A model generated the notes under the pieces. That model was not told the origin of the DNA. It made no database searches and was given only the letters and a program-made list of their open reading frames with translations. The translations under genes and the position numbers were made by a program. A DNA stretch of 64,000 bases from assembly GCA_016716265.1 (NCBI GenBank), contig JADJWQ010000001.1, positions 2,790,001 to 2,854,000 on the forward strand. Direction: 5' to 3'. Each line of letters starts with the position of its first letter. Positions within the stretch are counted from its first letter, which is position 1. This document shows positions 47,444 through 56,144 of the stretch, piece by piece. Source of the DNA: Planctomycetota bacterium (lineage in GTDB: Bacteria > Planctomycetota > UBA1135 > UBA2386).

Positions 47444-48763
47444 TCACCACGCCGCGAGCGCGCGGTGCGCGGACTCCGCGGCCCCTTCGAGGGTCGACGG
47501 GAGGCCGGTCGCGGTCCAGTCGCCACACAGGCGCAGATTGGCGCAGCCGGGGACCGGCCCGGGCGACGGCCGCAACGGTGCACCACCGGGCGCGCAGACG
47601 ATCGTCGCGCGGGCCTCCTTGCACAGGCGTGCGGGGGCATCGTGCACCGCCTCGAGGTCGGGCAGGTGGCGCGCGAGCTGGCGGCGTGCCGCCGCGACGA
47701 TCTGCTCGGCGGCGAGCCCGTCGAGGTCGCGCCCGCCACCCGACAGCAGCGCGACCCGCCCCGAGCCGTCGCCAGGCCACCGGCACAGGAAGTCGAACGG
47801 CCCACCGCCGATCAGCGCGACGATCGGATCGGGCGGCAGGACACCGCCGTGGAAGCTCAATGGACCCAGGTCGAAGTAGACCGACACGATCGGCGCGCCG
47901 GGCAGCGCGTCCACCGACGGTGCGAGCGTAGGGTCGATCCGCGCCAGCGCATGCCACGGCAGCGCGCACACGACGACGTCGTCGTGGCCGACCGGCGCGA
48001 TCGTGCCGTCGGCGAAGTGGACGGCGGTCGCACGCCCCGCGGCGCGCTCGATCGCGATCGCGCGATGGCCGGTGAGCACATCGACACCGGCAGCCGTCAA
48101 TGCGCGCGCGGCCGGCTCGCCGATGATCTCGCTCCACGGCGCGCTGGGGGCCCACAATGCCGCGGCACGGCCGCTGCCGAGGAACGCGCGGCGCAGGGTC
48201 GCGACGAACGTCGCGGCGTCGACCGCCTCGGGCTCGGCGTTCATGATCGCGCGGCACATCGGCTCCCAGAGGAACGCCCGCGGCGCGCCGTGCTGGTCCC
48301 GCCGCGCGAGCCACGCGCCGAGGTCCTCGCCGCGGCGCGCGCCGAGGAGCACGGCAGCCAGGCCGCGCAGTAGCCGGACGCGCTCCCGCAGCGTAAGCGC
48401 GCGCAGGCCGAGCACGGCCCACGGCATCGCGAGCGGCGCGGGCCCGGGCCACAGACGCAGGCGGTCGCGGCGGCCGTGCGCGTCGAGGAAGCCGAGCCGC
48501 AGCGTCGCGGGGCGCCCGAACAGTTGCTCGGTGCCGAGCCGCCGCAGCAGCCAGCGGAACCGGCGATAGCACCCGAGCATCACGTGCGGGCCATTGTCGG
48601 CCTCGAGGTCGCCAGCATGGCGCCGCGGCAGCGTGAACGCCCGCCCGCCGAGTCCACGGTGCGCCTCGCACAACGTGACCGTCGCACCACGGTCGCGCAG
48701 CAGGAACGCGGCGGTGATCCCGGCGACGCCGCCGCCCAGCACGATGGCGTGCGGCGCGGTCAT
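47444..48763 (-). CDS. hpnE: Hydroxysqualene dehydroxylase HpnE
   Basis: A 439-residue FAD-dependent amine-oxidase-family enzyme. Dinucleotide-binding motif AIVLGGGVAGITAAFLLRDRG at the start, then CEAHRGLGGRAF, and DNGPHVMLGCYRRFRWLLRRLG, the HpnE hallmark (DNGQHxxLGxYxxT in others). C-terminal FAD contact LRLCGDWTATGLPSTLEGA. It reduces hydroxysqualene to squalene in the HpnCDE route for hopanoid synthesis. Phytoene desaturases (CrtI) are the main alternative but lack the DNGxHxxLG motif. ATGA overlap with hpnD shows coupling. Confidence 0.88.
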   Translation of the reverse strand: MTAPHAIVLGGGVAGITAAFLLRDRGATVTLCEAHRGLGGRAFTLPRRHAGDLEADNGPHVMLGCYRRFRWLLRRLGTEQLFGRPATLRLGFLDAHGRRDRLRLWPGPAPLAMPWAVLGLRALTLRERVRLLRGLAAVLLGARRGEDLGAWLARRDQHGAPRAFLWEPMCRAIMNAEPEAVDAATFVATLRRAFLGSGRAAALWAPSAPWSEIIGEPAARALTAAGVDVLTGHRAIAIERAAGRATAVHFADGTIAPVGHDDVVVCALPWHALARIDPTLAPSVDALPGAPIVSVYFDLGPLSFHGGVLPPDPIVALIGGGPFDFLCRWPGDGSGRVALLSGGGRDLDGLAAEQIVAAARRQLARHLPDLEAVHDAPARLCKEARATIVCAPGGAPLRPSPGPVPGCANLRLCGDWTATGLPSTLEGAAESAHRALAAW

Positions 48764-49632
48764 CGCCGCCCGTTCCGCCACCAGGTGCGCAGCACGATCC
48801 CGAGCTTGCGGCGTCGGGACACGCGCGGGCGCGCCGCCACGTCGAGCCGGCCGCCGCGCGCCGCGACGCGCTGCAGCAGGGCGTGGTAGATCGCCGCCAT
48901 GATCTCCGCCGGCAGTAATGCCCGGCGCTGGTCCTCGGGCAGCAGGGTCGCGGTCCGCGCGAAGCGTTGCTCGGCGACGGCGACGAGCTCGCGCACGAGC
49001 GCGTCGACCGGCCCGCCCGGCGCATACGCGTCGGCCGGCCCGCGCCCCGCGAGCCAGTCGACGTCGACGGCGTGGCGGTCCAGTGCGTCGGTCGGCAGGT
49101 AGATGCGGCCCTCCGCCGCGTCGCGCGGCACGTCGCGCAGCACGTTGGTCAACTGCAGCGCGAGCCCGAGCTCGCGCGCGTAGTCGTCCGCCTGCCTGCC
49201 GTGCGCACCGAACACCGGCAGACACGCGAGCCCGACCGCCGACGCCACCTTGTGGCAGTAGGCGTCGAGCGCCGGCAGGTCGGCATAGCGGCGCGGCTCG
49301 ACGTCCATCGATACCCCGTCGAGCACCTCCTCGAGGTGGCGCACCGACGTTCCGTATGGCAGCGCCAGCTCGCACAGCGCACGCCCGGTCGCCGTCTGCG
49401 GCGCGCCCCGCTCGACGGCCGCCAGCTCCGCACGCCAGAACGCGAGCTGCTCGCGAGCCTCGACCGGGTCCTTCGGCTCGTCCGCGGCGTCGTCGACCGC
49501 GCGGCAGAACGCGTAGATCGCCGACAACGCGCGCCGGCGCCGCCGCTCGAGGAACACGAACGACGCCAGGAAGTTCGACTTCGACCGTCGCGCGATCTCC
49601 TCCGGCGTGAGCCGCGCCGCCTCGGGGATCAT
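48760..49632 (-). CDS. hpnD: Presqualene diphosphate synthase HpnD-type
   Basis: A 290-residue all-helical trans-prenyltransferase of the squalene/phytoene synthase family. First Asp-rich site YAFCRAVDDAADE, second site QLTNVLRDVPRDAAEGRIYLP. Start region SKSNFLASFVFLERRRR is typical of HpnD. It condenses two farnesyl diphosphates. Which of HpnC, HpnD or CrtB it is cannot be settled by motifs alone; pairing with hpnE favours HpnD. HpnC, normally the third gene, is absent here and downstream genes are unrelated. The ATG at 49632 gives the family's usual start; the frame upstream is open but lacks protein character. Confidence 0.85.
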   Translation of the reverse strand: MIPEAARLTPEEIARRSKSNFLASFVFLERRRRRALSAIYAFCRAVDDAADEPKDPVEAREQLAFWRAELAAVERGAPQTATGRALCELALPYGTSVRHLEEVLDGVSMDVEPRRYADLPALDAYCHKVASAVGLACLPVFGAHGRQADDYARELGLALQLTNVLRDVPRDAAEGRIYLPTDALDRHAVDVDWLAGRGPADAYAPGGPVDALVRELVAVAEQRFARTATLLPEDQRRALLPAEIMAAIYHALLQRVAARGGRLDVAARPRVSRRRKLGIVLRTWWRNGRR

Positions 49633-49867
49633 CGCGGCACCTCCGGCTGCAGCGGCAGGCAGTCGCAGACTTCGGTTCGATGGCACGGCGGCGCGAGCAT
49701 GCGTCGGGAGAGGGGTCGGCGGACCCCCGGCAGCATCGCAGAACGGCGGGCCGGGTTCACGCGGGGAAGGACCGGCGGCCGCTACCACTCGCGTGACCGA
49801 ACCCGGTCCCCGGCGCCACCGGCCGGCGAGGCCACGACCGGGCCCACACGCCGGTCGCCGCCCGCGG

Positions 49868-51370
49868 TCAGCGCTCGATCACGTCCTCGAACGTGTTCGA
49901 GACGTGGAGCGTCGGGATCGAGGTCGTGAAGTCGAGGTAGGTCGCCTGCCAGAACACCGACACGCCGACCAGGTTCGGGTCGTTCGGGATGGCGAAGGTG
50001 AGCGGGATCATCCGCGAGCCGGGGATCGGGAGGCCGGGGCCCGTGACCAGAGTGGCCGGGTCGAGGCCGAGCACGCCGTAGAGCCCGAGGTCGACGTAGG
50101 CCGGCGCGAATGCGGCCATGAGCCACACCTGTGCGCCTGGGTTGCCGTACAGCTCGACCGTGTGCGGCTGCCCGATGCGCGGCGGGTGCGGCGGGTAGAG
50201 CTGGCGGGTCATGTTCCAGAGCACGTGGGTCTCCTGGCGTATTCCGCCCCAGGACTCGAACAGTTGGGCGAAGACGTCGAGATCGCCATCGCCGTCGAGA
50301 TCGACGAGTGGATTGCCGAGGCTGATCGGAAACGCGAAGCTCGGCACGGCGATCGACGTCCGGTCGACGAAGTAGCCGGTGCCGTCGTTCAGCCACACGT
50401 TCAAGGACTGGTAGCCACCGCCGGGTGCGGGCACGGGAATGTTGGCAACGATGTCGATATCGCCGTCGTCGTCGACATCGCCGACCGCCGCTGTGCGTCC
50501 CCAGGCGGCGACGCCGGGCAGCCGCTGCTGTTCGAGCGCGAAAGTGCCTCGGCCGTCACGATTGATGAAGCAGGATACTCCTGCCGCACTCCCGTTCCAT
50601 CCGGAGCACACCACGTCGACATCTCCGTCCCCGTCGATGTCGGCGACACGGTTCCAGTCGCCGGACAACACTCCCAGCGTTGGACCGCGCGTGAACGATC
50701 CGGAGCCATCGTTCCAGTAGATGCGCGTCGAGCTGCCGACTCCTGGAGACACGTAGTCTGCCCCGCCGGCGAGCAGATCCGGATCGCCGTCACCGTCGAA
50801 GTCGGCGGCCTGGTAGTCCCAGGCCTCCTCGTCTGCCAACAAATGAACAGCGCGTGGGTCGATGGTGAAGATCCCGCTACCATCGTTGATGAACAGAGAG
50901 TCGACGCTCGATGGCACGGATCCGTACGAAATCCCGATCGCGACGTCGAGATCGCCATCAGAGTCTGCATCCAGGAAGCACGCGCAATACGAACCGCGAT
51001 CGATCCGTGGTGCGCGGTTCCAGCTTGCCTCGGTGAATCTGCCCGTGCCGTCGTTCAGCATCAGGCGGTCGATTCGTCCATATGGCTCCCAGATGTCGAC
51101 GTCGCCATCGCCATCGACATCTCCGAACGCGGGGCTCCTCATGAGTCCGTTCATGGAGCGAATCGGAGGCGCAAGGAAGCCGCGGCGCATGTTCAAGCGA
51201 TACTCGAATCCTGTGTATATGTCGGGGAACCGATCTCGATTGGCCTCGAAGCTCCATACCGACGTAGCCGATGATCGTGCCGGATCCAGCCTGTCCAGCT
51301 CGCGGAAGCCCGCGAACTGGGCAGGTGCCAGGGAGACCAGCAGAGACGCAGCGATCAGCGACCTGATCAT
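49868..51370 (-). CDS. Secreted FG-GAP repeat protein, copy 1 of a tandem pair
   Basis: A 500-residue protein; ATG 51370 has GGAG 10 bases upstream and a signal peptide to LAPAQ (about residue 18). Six or seven FG-GAP units follow with calcium loops DVDGDGDVDIWEP, DADSDGDLDVAIG, DFDGDGDPDLLAG, DIDGDGDVDVVCS, DVDDDGDIDIVAN and DLDGDGDLDVFAQ, a single seven-bladed integrin-like propeller. The last 105 residues (IGQPHTVELYGNPGAQVWL, GLPIPGSRMIPLTF, VSVFWQATYLD) are the shortened C-terminal module. It is about 60-70 percent similar by eye to its neighbour at 51564, with near identity at both ends. Confidence 0.9.
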   Translation of the reverse strand: MIRSLIAASLLVSLAPAQFAGFRELDRLDPARSSATSVWSFEANRDRFPDIYTGFEYRLNMRRGFLAPPIRSMNGLMRSPAFGDVDGDGDVDIWEPYGRIDRLMLNDGTGRFTEASWNRAPRIDRGSYCACFLDADSDGDLDVAIGISYGSVPSSVDSLFINDGSGIFTIDPRAVHLLADEEAWDYQAADFDGDGDPDLLAGGADYVSPGVGSSTRIYWNDGSGSFTRGPTLGVLSGDWNRVADIDGDGDVDVVCSGWNGSAAGVSCFINRDGRGTFALEQQRLPGVAAWGRTAAVGDVDDDGDIDIVANIPVPAPGGGYQSLNVWLNDGTGYFVDRTSIAVPSFAFPISLGNPLVDLDGDGDLDVFAQLFESWGGIRQETHVLWNMTRQLYPPHPPRIGQPHTVELYGNPGAQVWLMAAFAPAYVDLGLYGVLGLDPATLVTGPGLPIPGSRMIPLTFAIPNDPNLVGVSVFWQATYLDFTTSIPTLHVSNTFEDVIER

Positions 51371-51412
51371 CGAATGCTCCGGGCCACGTTGGCCGGCAGG
51401 GAGGCGGTCGGA
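51287..51412 (-). repeat. 126-bp exact direct repeat, copy 1
   Basis: Identical to 52977-53102 (offset 1690). It covers the first 28 codons of the FG-GAP gene, its RBS and about 40 bases upstream. The upstream part is the 3' end of the beta-helix gene (encoding SLPANVARSI), here stranded as non-coding remnant. Confidence 0.9.
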
Positions 51413-51563
51413 TGCGCGGGGGCGGTCGGAGTCGGGGCGCGGACGGGTGGAAGGGCGACGGTCTCGCTCGCCCGTCATCCAGGACAACGCCGGCCGGAGG
51501 GCCCGATTTCCCCGTCGTGCAAACCGTCGTGCGCGTCGCCTGGGGATCCCGAGTCGGGCGGCG

Positions 51564-53060
51564 TCAGCGCTGGATGACGTCCTCGAAGGTGTTGGAGACG
51601 TGGAGGGTCGGGATGGAGGTGGTGAAGTCGAGGTAGGTGGCCTGCCAGAACACCGACGCGCCGACGAGGTTGGGGTCGTTGGGGATGGCGAAGGTGAGCG
51701 GGACCATCCGCGAGCCGGGGATCGGGAGGCCGGGGCCCGTGACCAGAGTGGTCGGGTCGAGGCCGAGCACGCCGTAGAGGCCGAGGTCGACGTAGGCCGG
51801 TGCGAACGCGGCCATGAGCCACACCTGTGCGCCTGGGTTGCCGTGCAGCTCGACCGTGTGCGGCTGCCCGATGCGCGGCGGGTGCGGCGGGTAGAGCTGG
51901 CGGGTCATGTTCCAGAGCGTGTGAGTCACCACGGGAATCGTGCCGTTGTGCATCTGCGCCACCACGTCGAGATCTCCGTCACCATCGAAGTCCGCCAGCG
52001 GATTCCCCGACGTGAAGGCCAACACGAACGACGGCATGGAGGTCGTCGTCGCGTCGACGAAGTAGCCGGTGCCGTCGTTCAGCCACACGTTCAAGGACTG
52101 GTAGCCACCGCCCGGCGCGGGCACTGGCACGTTGGCAACGATGTCGACATCGCCGTCGCCGTCGACGTCGCCGACCGCTGCGGTGCGTCCCCAGGCAGCG
52201 AGGCCCGGCAGTCGCCGCTGCTCGAGCGCGAAGGTGCCTCGACCGTTCACATTGACGAAGCATGACACTCCTGCCGCGCCGCCGTAGTAGCCCGAGCACA
52301 GCACGTCCAGGTCTCCGTCGCGATCGATGTCTGCGATCCGGGTCCAATCACCGGGCAGTATTCCGAGCGTGGGGCCACGAACGAAGACGCCGCTGCCGTC
52401 GTTCCAGTAGATGCGGGTCGCGCTGCCAACGCCTGGAGATATCCAGTCAGCTCCTCCTGCGAGCACGTCGCTGTCACCATCGCCGTCGAGGTCCCCGATC
52501 TGTAGTTCCCACGCCTCCTCATCGGGTGGCAGTCGAGTGATCCGCGGATCGACCGAGAAGGTGCCGCGCCCGTCGTTGAGATACACGCAGTCGATGCCGG
52601 ACGCTAGTGCGGAAGTGCCCAGTCCGACAATGCAATCCAGGTCGCCGTCCAGGTCGACGTCCATGAACTGTGCGCAGTACGACACCCGATCCAATTGGGG
52701 GATCCGAGAAGAGGGTGCTTCGGTAAATATCCCGGATCCATCGTTCAGCAACAGGATATCTGTCCTGAGCAGAGGAACCCAGACATCATTGTCGCCGTCG
52801 CCGTCGACATCGCCGAAGCCCGGACGCCTCAGGAAGCCGGTCGTCGTCCTGATCGGGATGCCGAACGAACCCCGTCGGAGGTTGACGGCGTAGTTGGGAT
52901 TGAAGTGGATGTCCGGGAATCGGTCTCCGTTCGCCTCGAAGGTCCAGACCGGGGTGCCCGGCGACTGTGTCCCGGGCAGCCTGTCCAGCTCGCGGAAGCC
53001 CGCGAACTGGGCAGGTGCCAGGGAGACCAGCAGAGACGCAGCGATCAGCGACCTGATCAT
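51564..53060 (-). CDS. Secreted FG-GAP repeat protein, copy 2 of a tandem pair
   Basis: A 498-residue paralogue of the gene at 49868, with the same signal peptide (MIRSLIAASLLVSLAPAQ), the same blade order (DVDGDGDNDVWVP, DVDLDGDLDCIVG, DLDGDGDSDVLAG, DIDRDGDLDVLCS, DVDGDGDVDIVAN, DFDGDGDLDVVAQ) and an almost identical C-terminal module. Its ATG overlaps the stop of the beta-helix gene upstream (ATGA), so the two are probably co-translated. The other copy has lost that coupling, which marks this as the ancestral position. Confidence 0.9.
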   Translation of the reverse strand: MIRSLIAASLLVSLAPAQFAGFRELDRLPGTQSPGTPVWTFEANGDRFPDIHFNPNYAVNLRRGSFGIPIRTTTGFLRRPGFGDVDGDGDNDVWVPLLRTDILLLNDGSGIFTEAPSSRIPQLDRVSYCAQFMDVDLDGDLDCIVGLGTSALASGIDCVYLNDGRGTFSVDPRITRLPPDEEAWELQIGDLDGDGDSDVLAGGADWISPGVGSATRIYWNDGSGVFVRGPTLGILPGDWTRIADIDRDGDLDVLCSGYYGGAAGVSCFVNVNGRGTFALEQRRLPGLAAWGRTAAVGDVDGDGDVDIVANVPVPAPGGGYQSLNVWLNDGTGYFVDATTTSMPSFVLAFTSGNPLADFDGDGDLDVVAQMHNGTIPVVTHTLWNMTRQLYPPHPPRIGQPHTVELHGNPGAQVWLMAAFAPAYVDLGLYGVLGLDPTTLVTGPGLPIPGSRMVPLTFAIPNDPNLVGASVFWQATYLDFTTSIPTLHVSNTFEDVIQR

Positions 53061-53102
53061 CGAATGCTCCGGGCCACGTTGGCCGGCAGGGAGGCGGTCG
53101 GA
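52977..53102 (-). repeat. 126-bp exact direct repeat, copy 2
   Basis: Partner of 51287-51412. Here the upstream part is still the genuine 3' end of the beta-helix gene, so this is the source copy. Confidence 0.9.
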
Positions 53103-55864
53103 CGCGTGATCGAGCGGAGCACGGCTCCGTCGATCGTCGGTCCGGCACTGCGCCATGACCGTCCGGAAGACATTGAGGCGAGGCCAGCCTGCAGACCGGT
53201 CACTGCGAGGAAGGTCTGCAGGTTGGAGGTCGAGGTCAGGTCGACCACGACCTGGCAATTGTAGCGCAGCCCCCGACCCTCGAAGCCGGTGAACGTCGGT
53301 AGCATGTCCGGGCAGAGCGACAAGCCTCCAGCCCATGCGTCGCCGACTCCGAACATCCCGATCGTGAACGTTCCGGCGCCCGAGCAGGAGCCGCCAATGA
53401 TCGGAGGACCGAAGCTCTGGAAGCCCGATCCGGGCGTGACGGTGTAGAGCCCGTGGTTCGTGTCTGGGGAAGGCAGCGGGTTCATCAGAGTTCCCGGTGG
53501 GTTCAGCGATCCGACGAGGACGTCGGATCGGAACAGGGCGACGTTGGGGTGCAGCGGGTTGTCGTAGAGGTGCCAGTTCTGGACCGTCTGTGGCCAGATT
53601 CCGGTCACCGACCATCGGGAACCGAACCAGGGGTTGCCGCTGTAGACATCTTCGAATCCTGCCGGGAAGCTGCCTGCAGTGCCGAACCACAAGGGCCCCC
53701 AGAACGGGTGCCAGTCCGAAATCAATGATGGTGAGAAGTCGCACGCAAGGTTGCGTGTGATCGGTGGGTGTCCTGAGGTCTGCGGATCCCAGGGTGTGGT
53801 GAAGGCGGTGTTGATGAGCCTCGCTCGCGCCGACCCCGCCGCCGCATCGGTCACGTCCGTGTAGTTCGTGTCGATCACCGCGCCGTTCAGCGTCACCTGC
53901 ACGCAATCGGGCGAGCCCTCTGCCACCGATTGCAACCGCACGTGGTCCCACGACCCGTAGACCTCTCCCACGTCGATGCGGAACGACGGCCGCGGATGGA
54001 CCGGGCTCGGGACCCGCAGGTCGAGGAAGTAGACCGCGATCTGGTCGAACGGCTCGTTCTCGCCTGGCGGCAGCGTGCCGAGGATCCGCGTCCCGGGCAG
54101 GTAGCCGGCCATCACGAGCTCGCCGAGCTCGTCTGCGCCGAGGTCGATGTCGCCGAACACGCCCAGATTCGGATCGAACGCCGGGAAGCCCGCTCGGCGC
54201 CGGATGCGGGGATTGCCGTAGCCCTCCGTGTCCCAGTCCCAGGCGTGGAAGACGTCGGGGTCTTGGGGCTGGTTGACGACCGTCAGGTCGATGCCGGGCG
54301 GATGCGTGAGGACCTCGCCGTTGACCATCGTGATGTTGGTGTAGCCCGTCAGGGAGGTCGGGCCGAAGTCGATGCCCATGCTGACCAGCGGGTCGAGGGC
54401 GAGGATCGGGTTCTGCGCGGTGATCGTCCGCGGGTCCTGGACGACGTGCGGCGCGAGGCGGAAGTCGTGCGGCGAGAGGTCGCCCGCGCCGCTGGCGCGC
54501 AGCGCGTCGTTGACGAACAGGATCCCGCGCGGTGTCTGCGTGTCGCCGGGGGCGCCGACGACCGGTCGCAGATCGACGCGCGGCTGAACGGCGCTGTAGT
54601 TCGTGCCACCGGAGCCACGGAATCCGGGCTTCGGGAAGTTACTGACCGGTGACCCGATACCGACCGCCGGCGGCGCGGGGTAGGTCATTTGGACCGTCAG
54701 CCCATCCCAGGCATTGAAGTTCACGAGGTTCGGCGACGCCGGTCCGCCGGCCGCGGAGGCGACGGTGAAGTCGTCGGGATGGACGCCGAGCAGCGGCACC
54801 CGCAGCACGGTGTCCTCGCGCCGGATGTCGATCACGTTGTTCACGAGCACGCAGCGCGCGTGGCCGAGGTTGGGGATCCACACCGTGTTCGGAGGCGGCG
54901 GTGGATCTGGCATGCGGAAGCCGCACCAGACACCGATCCGGTTGAACGCCAGGGTGTTGTTGACGATCCGCAGCCCGATGGTCAGCTCGTCGGTCTCGAC
55001 CGCGATGCCGACCGCGTTGTCGACGATGAAGCAGTTGCTGATCGTCAGCGGGATGTTCGTCATGTCCTGCTCGCCGACGTAGATCGCCGCCCCGGTGTGG
55101 TTGCGGGCGAACGCCGGCGTCAGCGTCCACGGCTCACCGCCATCCGACTGCGCGTTGCGCAGCGTCAGCGAGTCGATGAAGTAGTCCGGGTCCTGCCCCG
55201 TCCAGTTGCCGGTCCGGATGATCGCGGTCGCTTCGCCGCGGGCGTCGAAGATCGTGTCCAGTGCCGACGTGCCTTGCAGGCTCACGCCGCCCGGCAGCAG
55301 GATCGGGAAGACCTCGCCGTTGAAGCGCAGGCCCGACTGCGGGTCGACGTCGGGCTCGCCGGCCAGCCCGCGCGGGCCGTAGAGGCCCGGCAGACAGTGG
55401 ATCACGACGTGTCCGACGCGACGCTCCGGGTCGACGCCGTTCGAGTTGGTCCAGCCCATCGGCTGCGGAACCGTCGAACCCCATGACACGAAGCCGAAGT
55501 TGCGCCGCACGTACTCGAGCGCACCGTTCGGGCCCGTGAGGGTCCTGAACGTATACGGCGCGTGCTGCAGGTAGCCATGACCGTTGTTCCCGTTGACCTT
55601 GTCGGGAAACCAGTCCGGCGACACCTGCGTCGCCGGGTAGTCGGCGAGCGGTCGCCGTTCGAGCGGCGACACCGGCGCTTGCGTCGTGTTCGTGCTGGGA
55701 TTGAGCTCCATCGCCAGCCGGTCGTCACCGTACTGCGGGTCGACGTAGACCGACCAGATCCAGCTACCGCCACGGTGGCCCTGCGCGGCAGTGAGCGTCG
55801 CCAGCAGGGTCAGCGCGAGGACACTCCGGATGAACACGGAGTGAGTGAGTGAGTGCGGCTCCAC
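53057..55864 (-). CDS. Large secreted protein with a parallel beta-helix core
   Basis: A 935-residue protein. Start is the GTG at 55864, preceded by AGGAG six bases upstream and followed by a signal peptide ending TLTAAQ (about residue 28); no ATG gives a better start. Opens with YVDPQYGDDR, then HVVIHCLPGLYGPRG and a beta-helix region (ISNCFIVDNAVGIAVETDEL, LRIVNNTLAFNRIGVWCG, CVLVNNVIDI; about residues 290-400). The C-terminal 350 residues include a Gly-rich extracellular domain and an end related to the recurrent module (CSGAGTFTIGMFG, FEGRGLRYNC). Such proteins read like surface or autotransporter-style passengers in this phylum. Its final codons are shared with the 126-bp repeat. Confidence 0.85.
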   Translation of the reverse strand: MEPHSLTHSVFIRSVLALTLLATLTAAQGHRGGSWIWSVYVDPQYGDDRLAMELNPSTNTTQAPVSPLERRPLADYPATQVSPDWFPDKVNGNNGHGYLQHAPYTFRTLTGPNGALEYVRRNFGFVSWGSTVPQPMGWTNSNGVDPERRVGHVVIHCLPGLYGPRGLAGEPDVDPQSGLRFNGEVFPILLPGGVSLQGTSALDTIFDARGEATAIIRTGNWTGQDPDYFIDSLTLRNAQSDGGEPWTLTPAFARNHTGAAIYVGEQDMTNIPLTISNCFIVDNAVGIAVETDELTIGLRIVNNTLAFNRIGVWCGFRMPDPPPPPNTVWIPNLGHARCVLVNNVIDIRREDTVLRVPLLGVHPDDFTVASAAGGPASPNLVNFNAWDGLTVQMTYPAPPAVGIGSPVSNFPKPGFRGSGGTNYSAVQPRVDLRPVVGAPGDTQTPRGILFVNDALRASGAGDLSPHDFRLAPHVVQDPRTITAQNPILALDPLVSMGIDFGPTSLTGYTNITMVNGEVLTHPPGIDLTVVNQPQDPDVFHAWDWDTEGYGNPRIRRRAGFPAFDPNLGVFGDIDLGADELGELVMAGYLPGTRILGTLPPGENEPFDQIAVYFLDLRVPSPVHPRPSFRIDVGEVYGSWDHVRLQSVAEGSPDCVQVTLNGAVIDTNYTDVTDAAAGSARARLINTAFTTPWDPQTSGHPPITRNLACDFSPSLISDWHPFWGPLWFGTAGSFPAGFEDVYSGNPWFGSRWSVTGIWPQTVQNWHLYDNPLHPNVALFRSDVLVGSLNPPGTLMNPLPSPDTNHGLYTVTPGSGFQSFGPPIIGGSCSGAGTFTIGMFGVGDAWAGGLSLCPDMLPTFTGFEGRGLRYNCQVVVDLTSTSNLQTFLAVTGLQAGLASMSSGRSWRSAGPTIDGAVLRSITRPTASLPANVARSIR

Positions 55865-56144
55865 CTTGCTCTCCTGTCGATACGTGGATTCCAGTGGGCT
55901 CACACTCGGCGTCCTCCGCTCCAGGCTAGCCCTGAGGCCGCACGCCGTCACCGCGGGGGCGTCCGGCGCGATGCGCGCGACCCGATCCGGTCAGAAGCGA
56001 GGGGAGGTCGAGTGGTCGGGCGGCTGTCTCCTTCGCCCGTCACCACGGACAACCCGGGCCCAGCGAGACGATTTCAGCGTCCCGAGAACAACTCTGACGG
56101 CCGCTCACTCCACGTGGGCTTCCCCGCAACGGAGCGCTGAGCGC

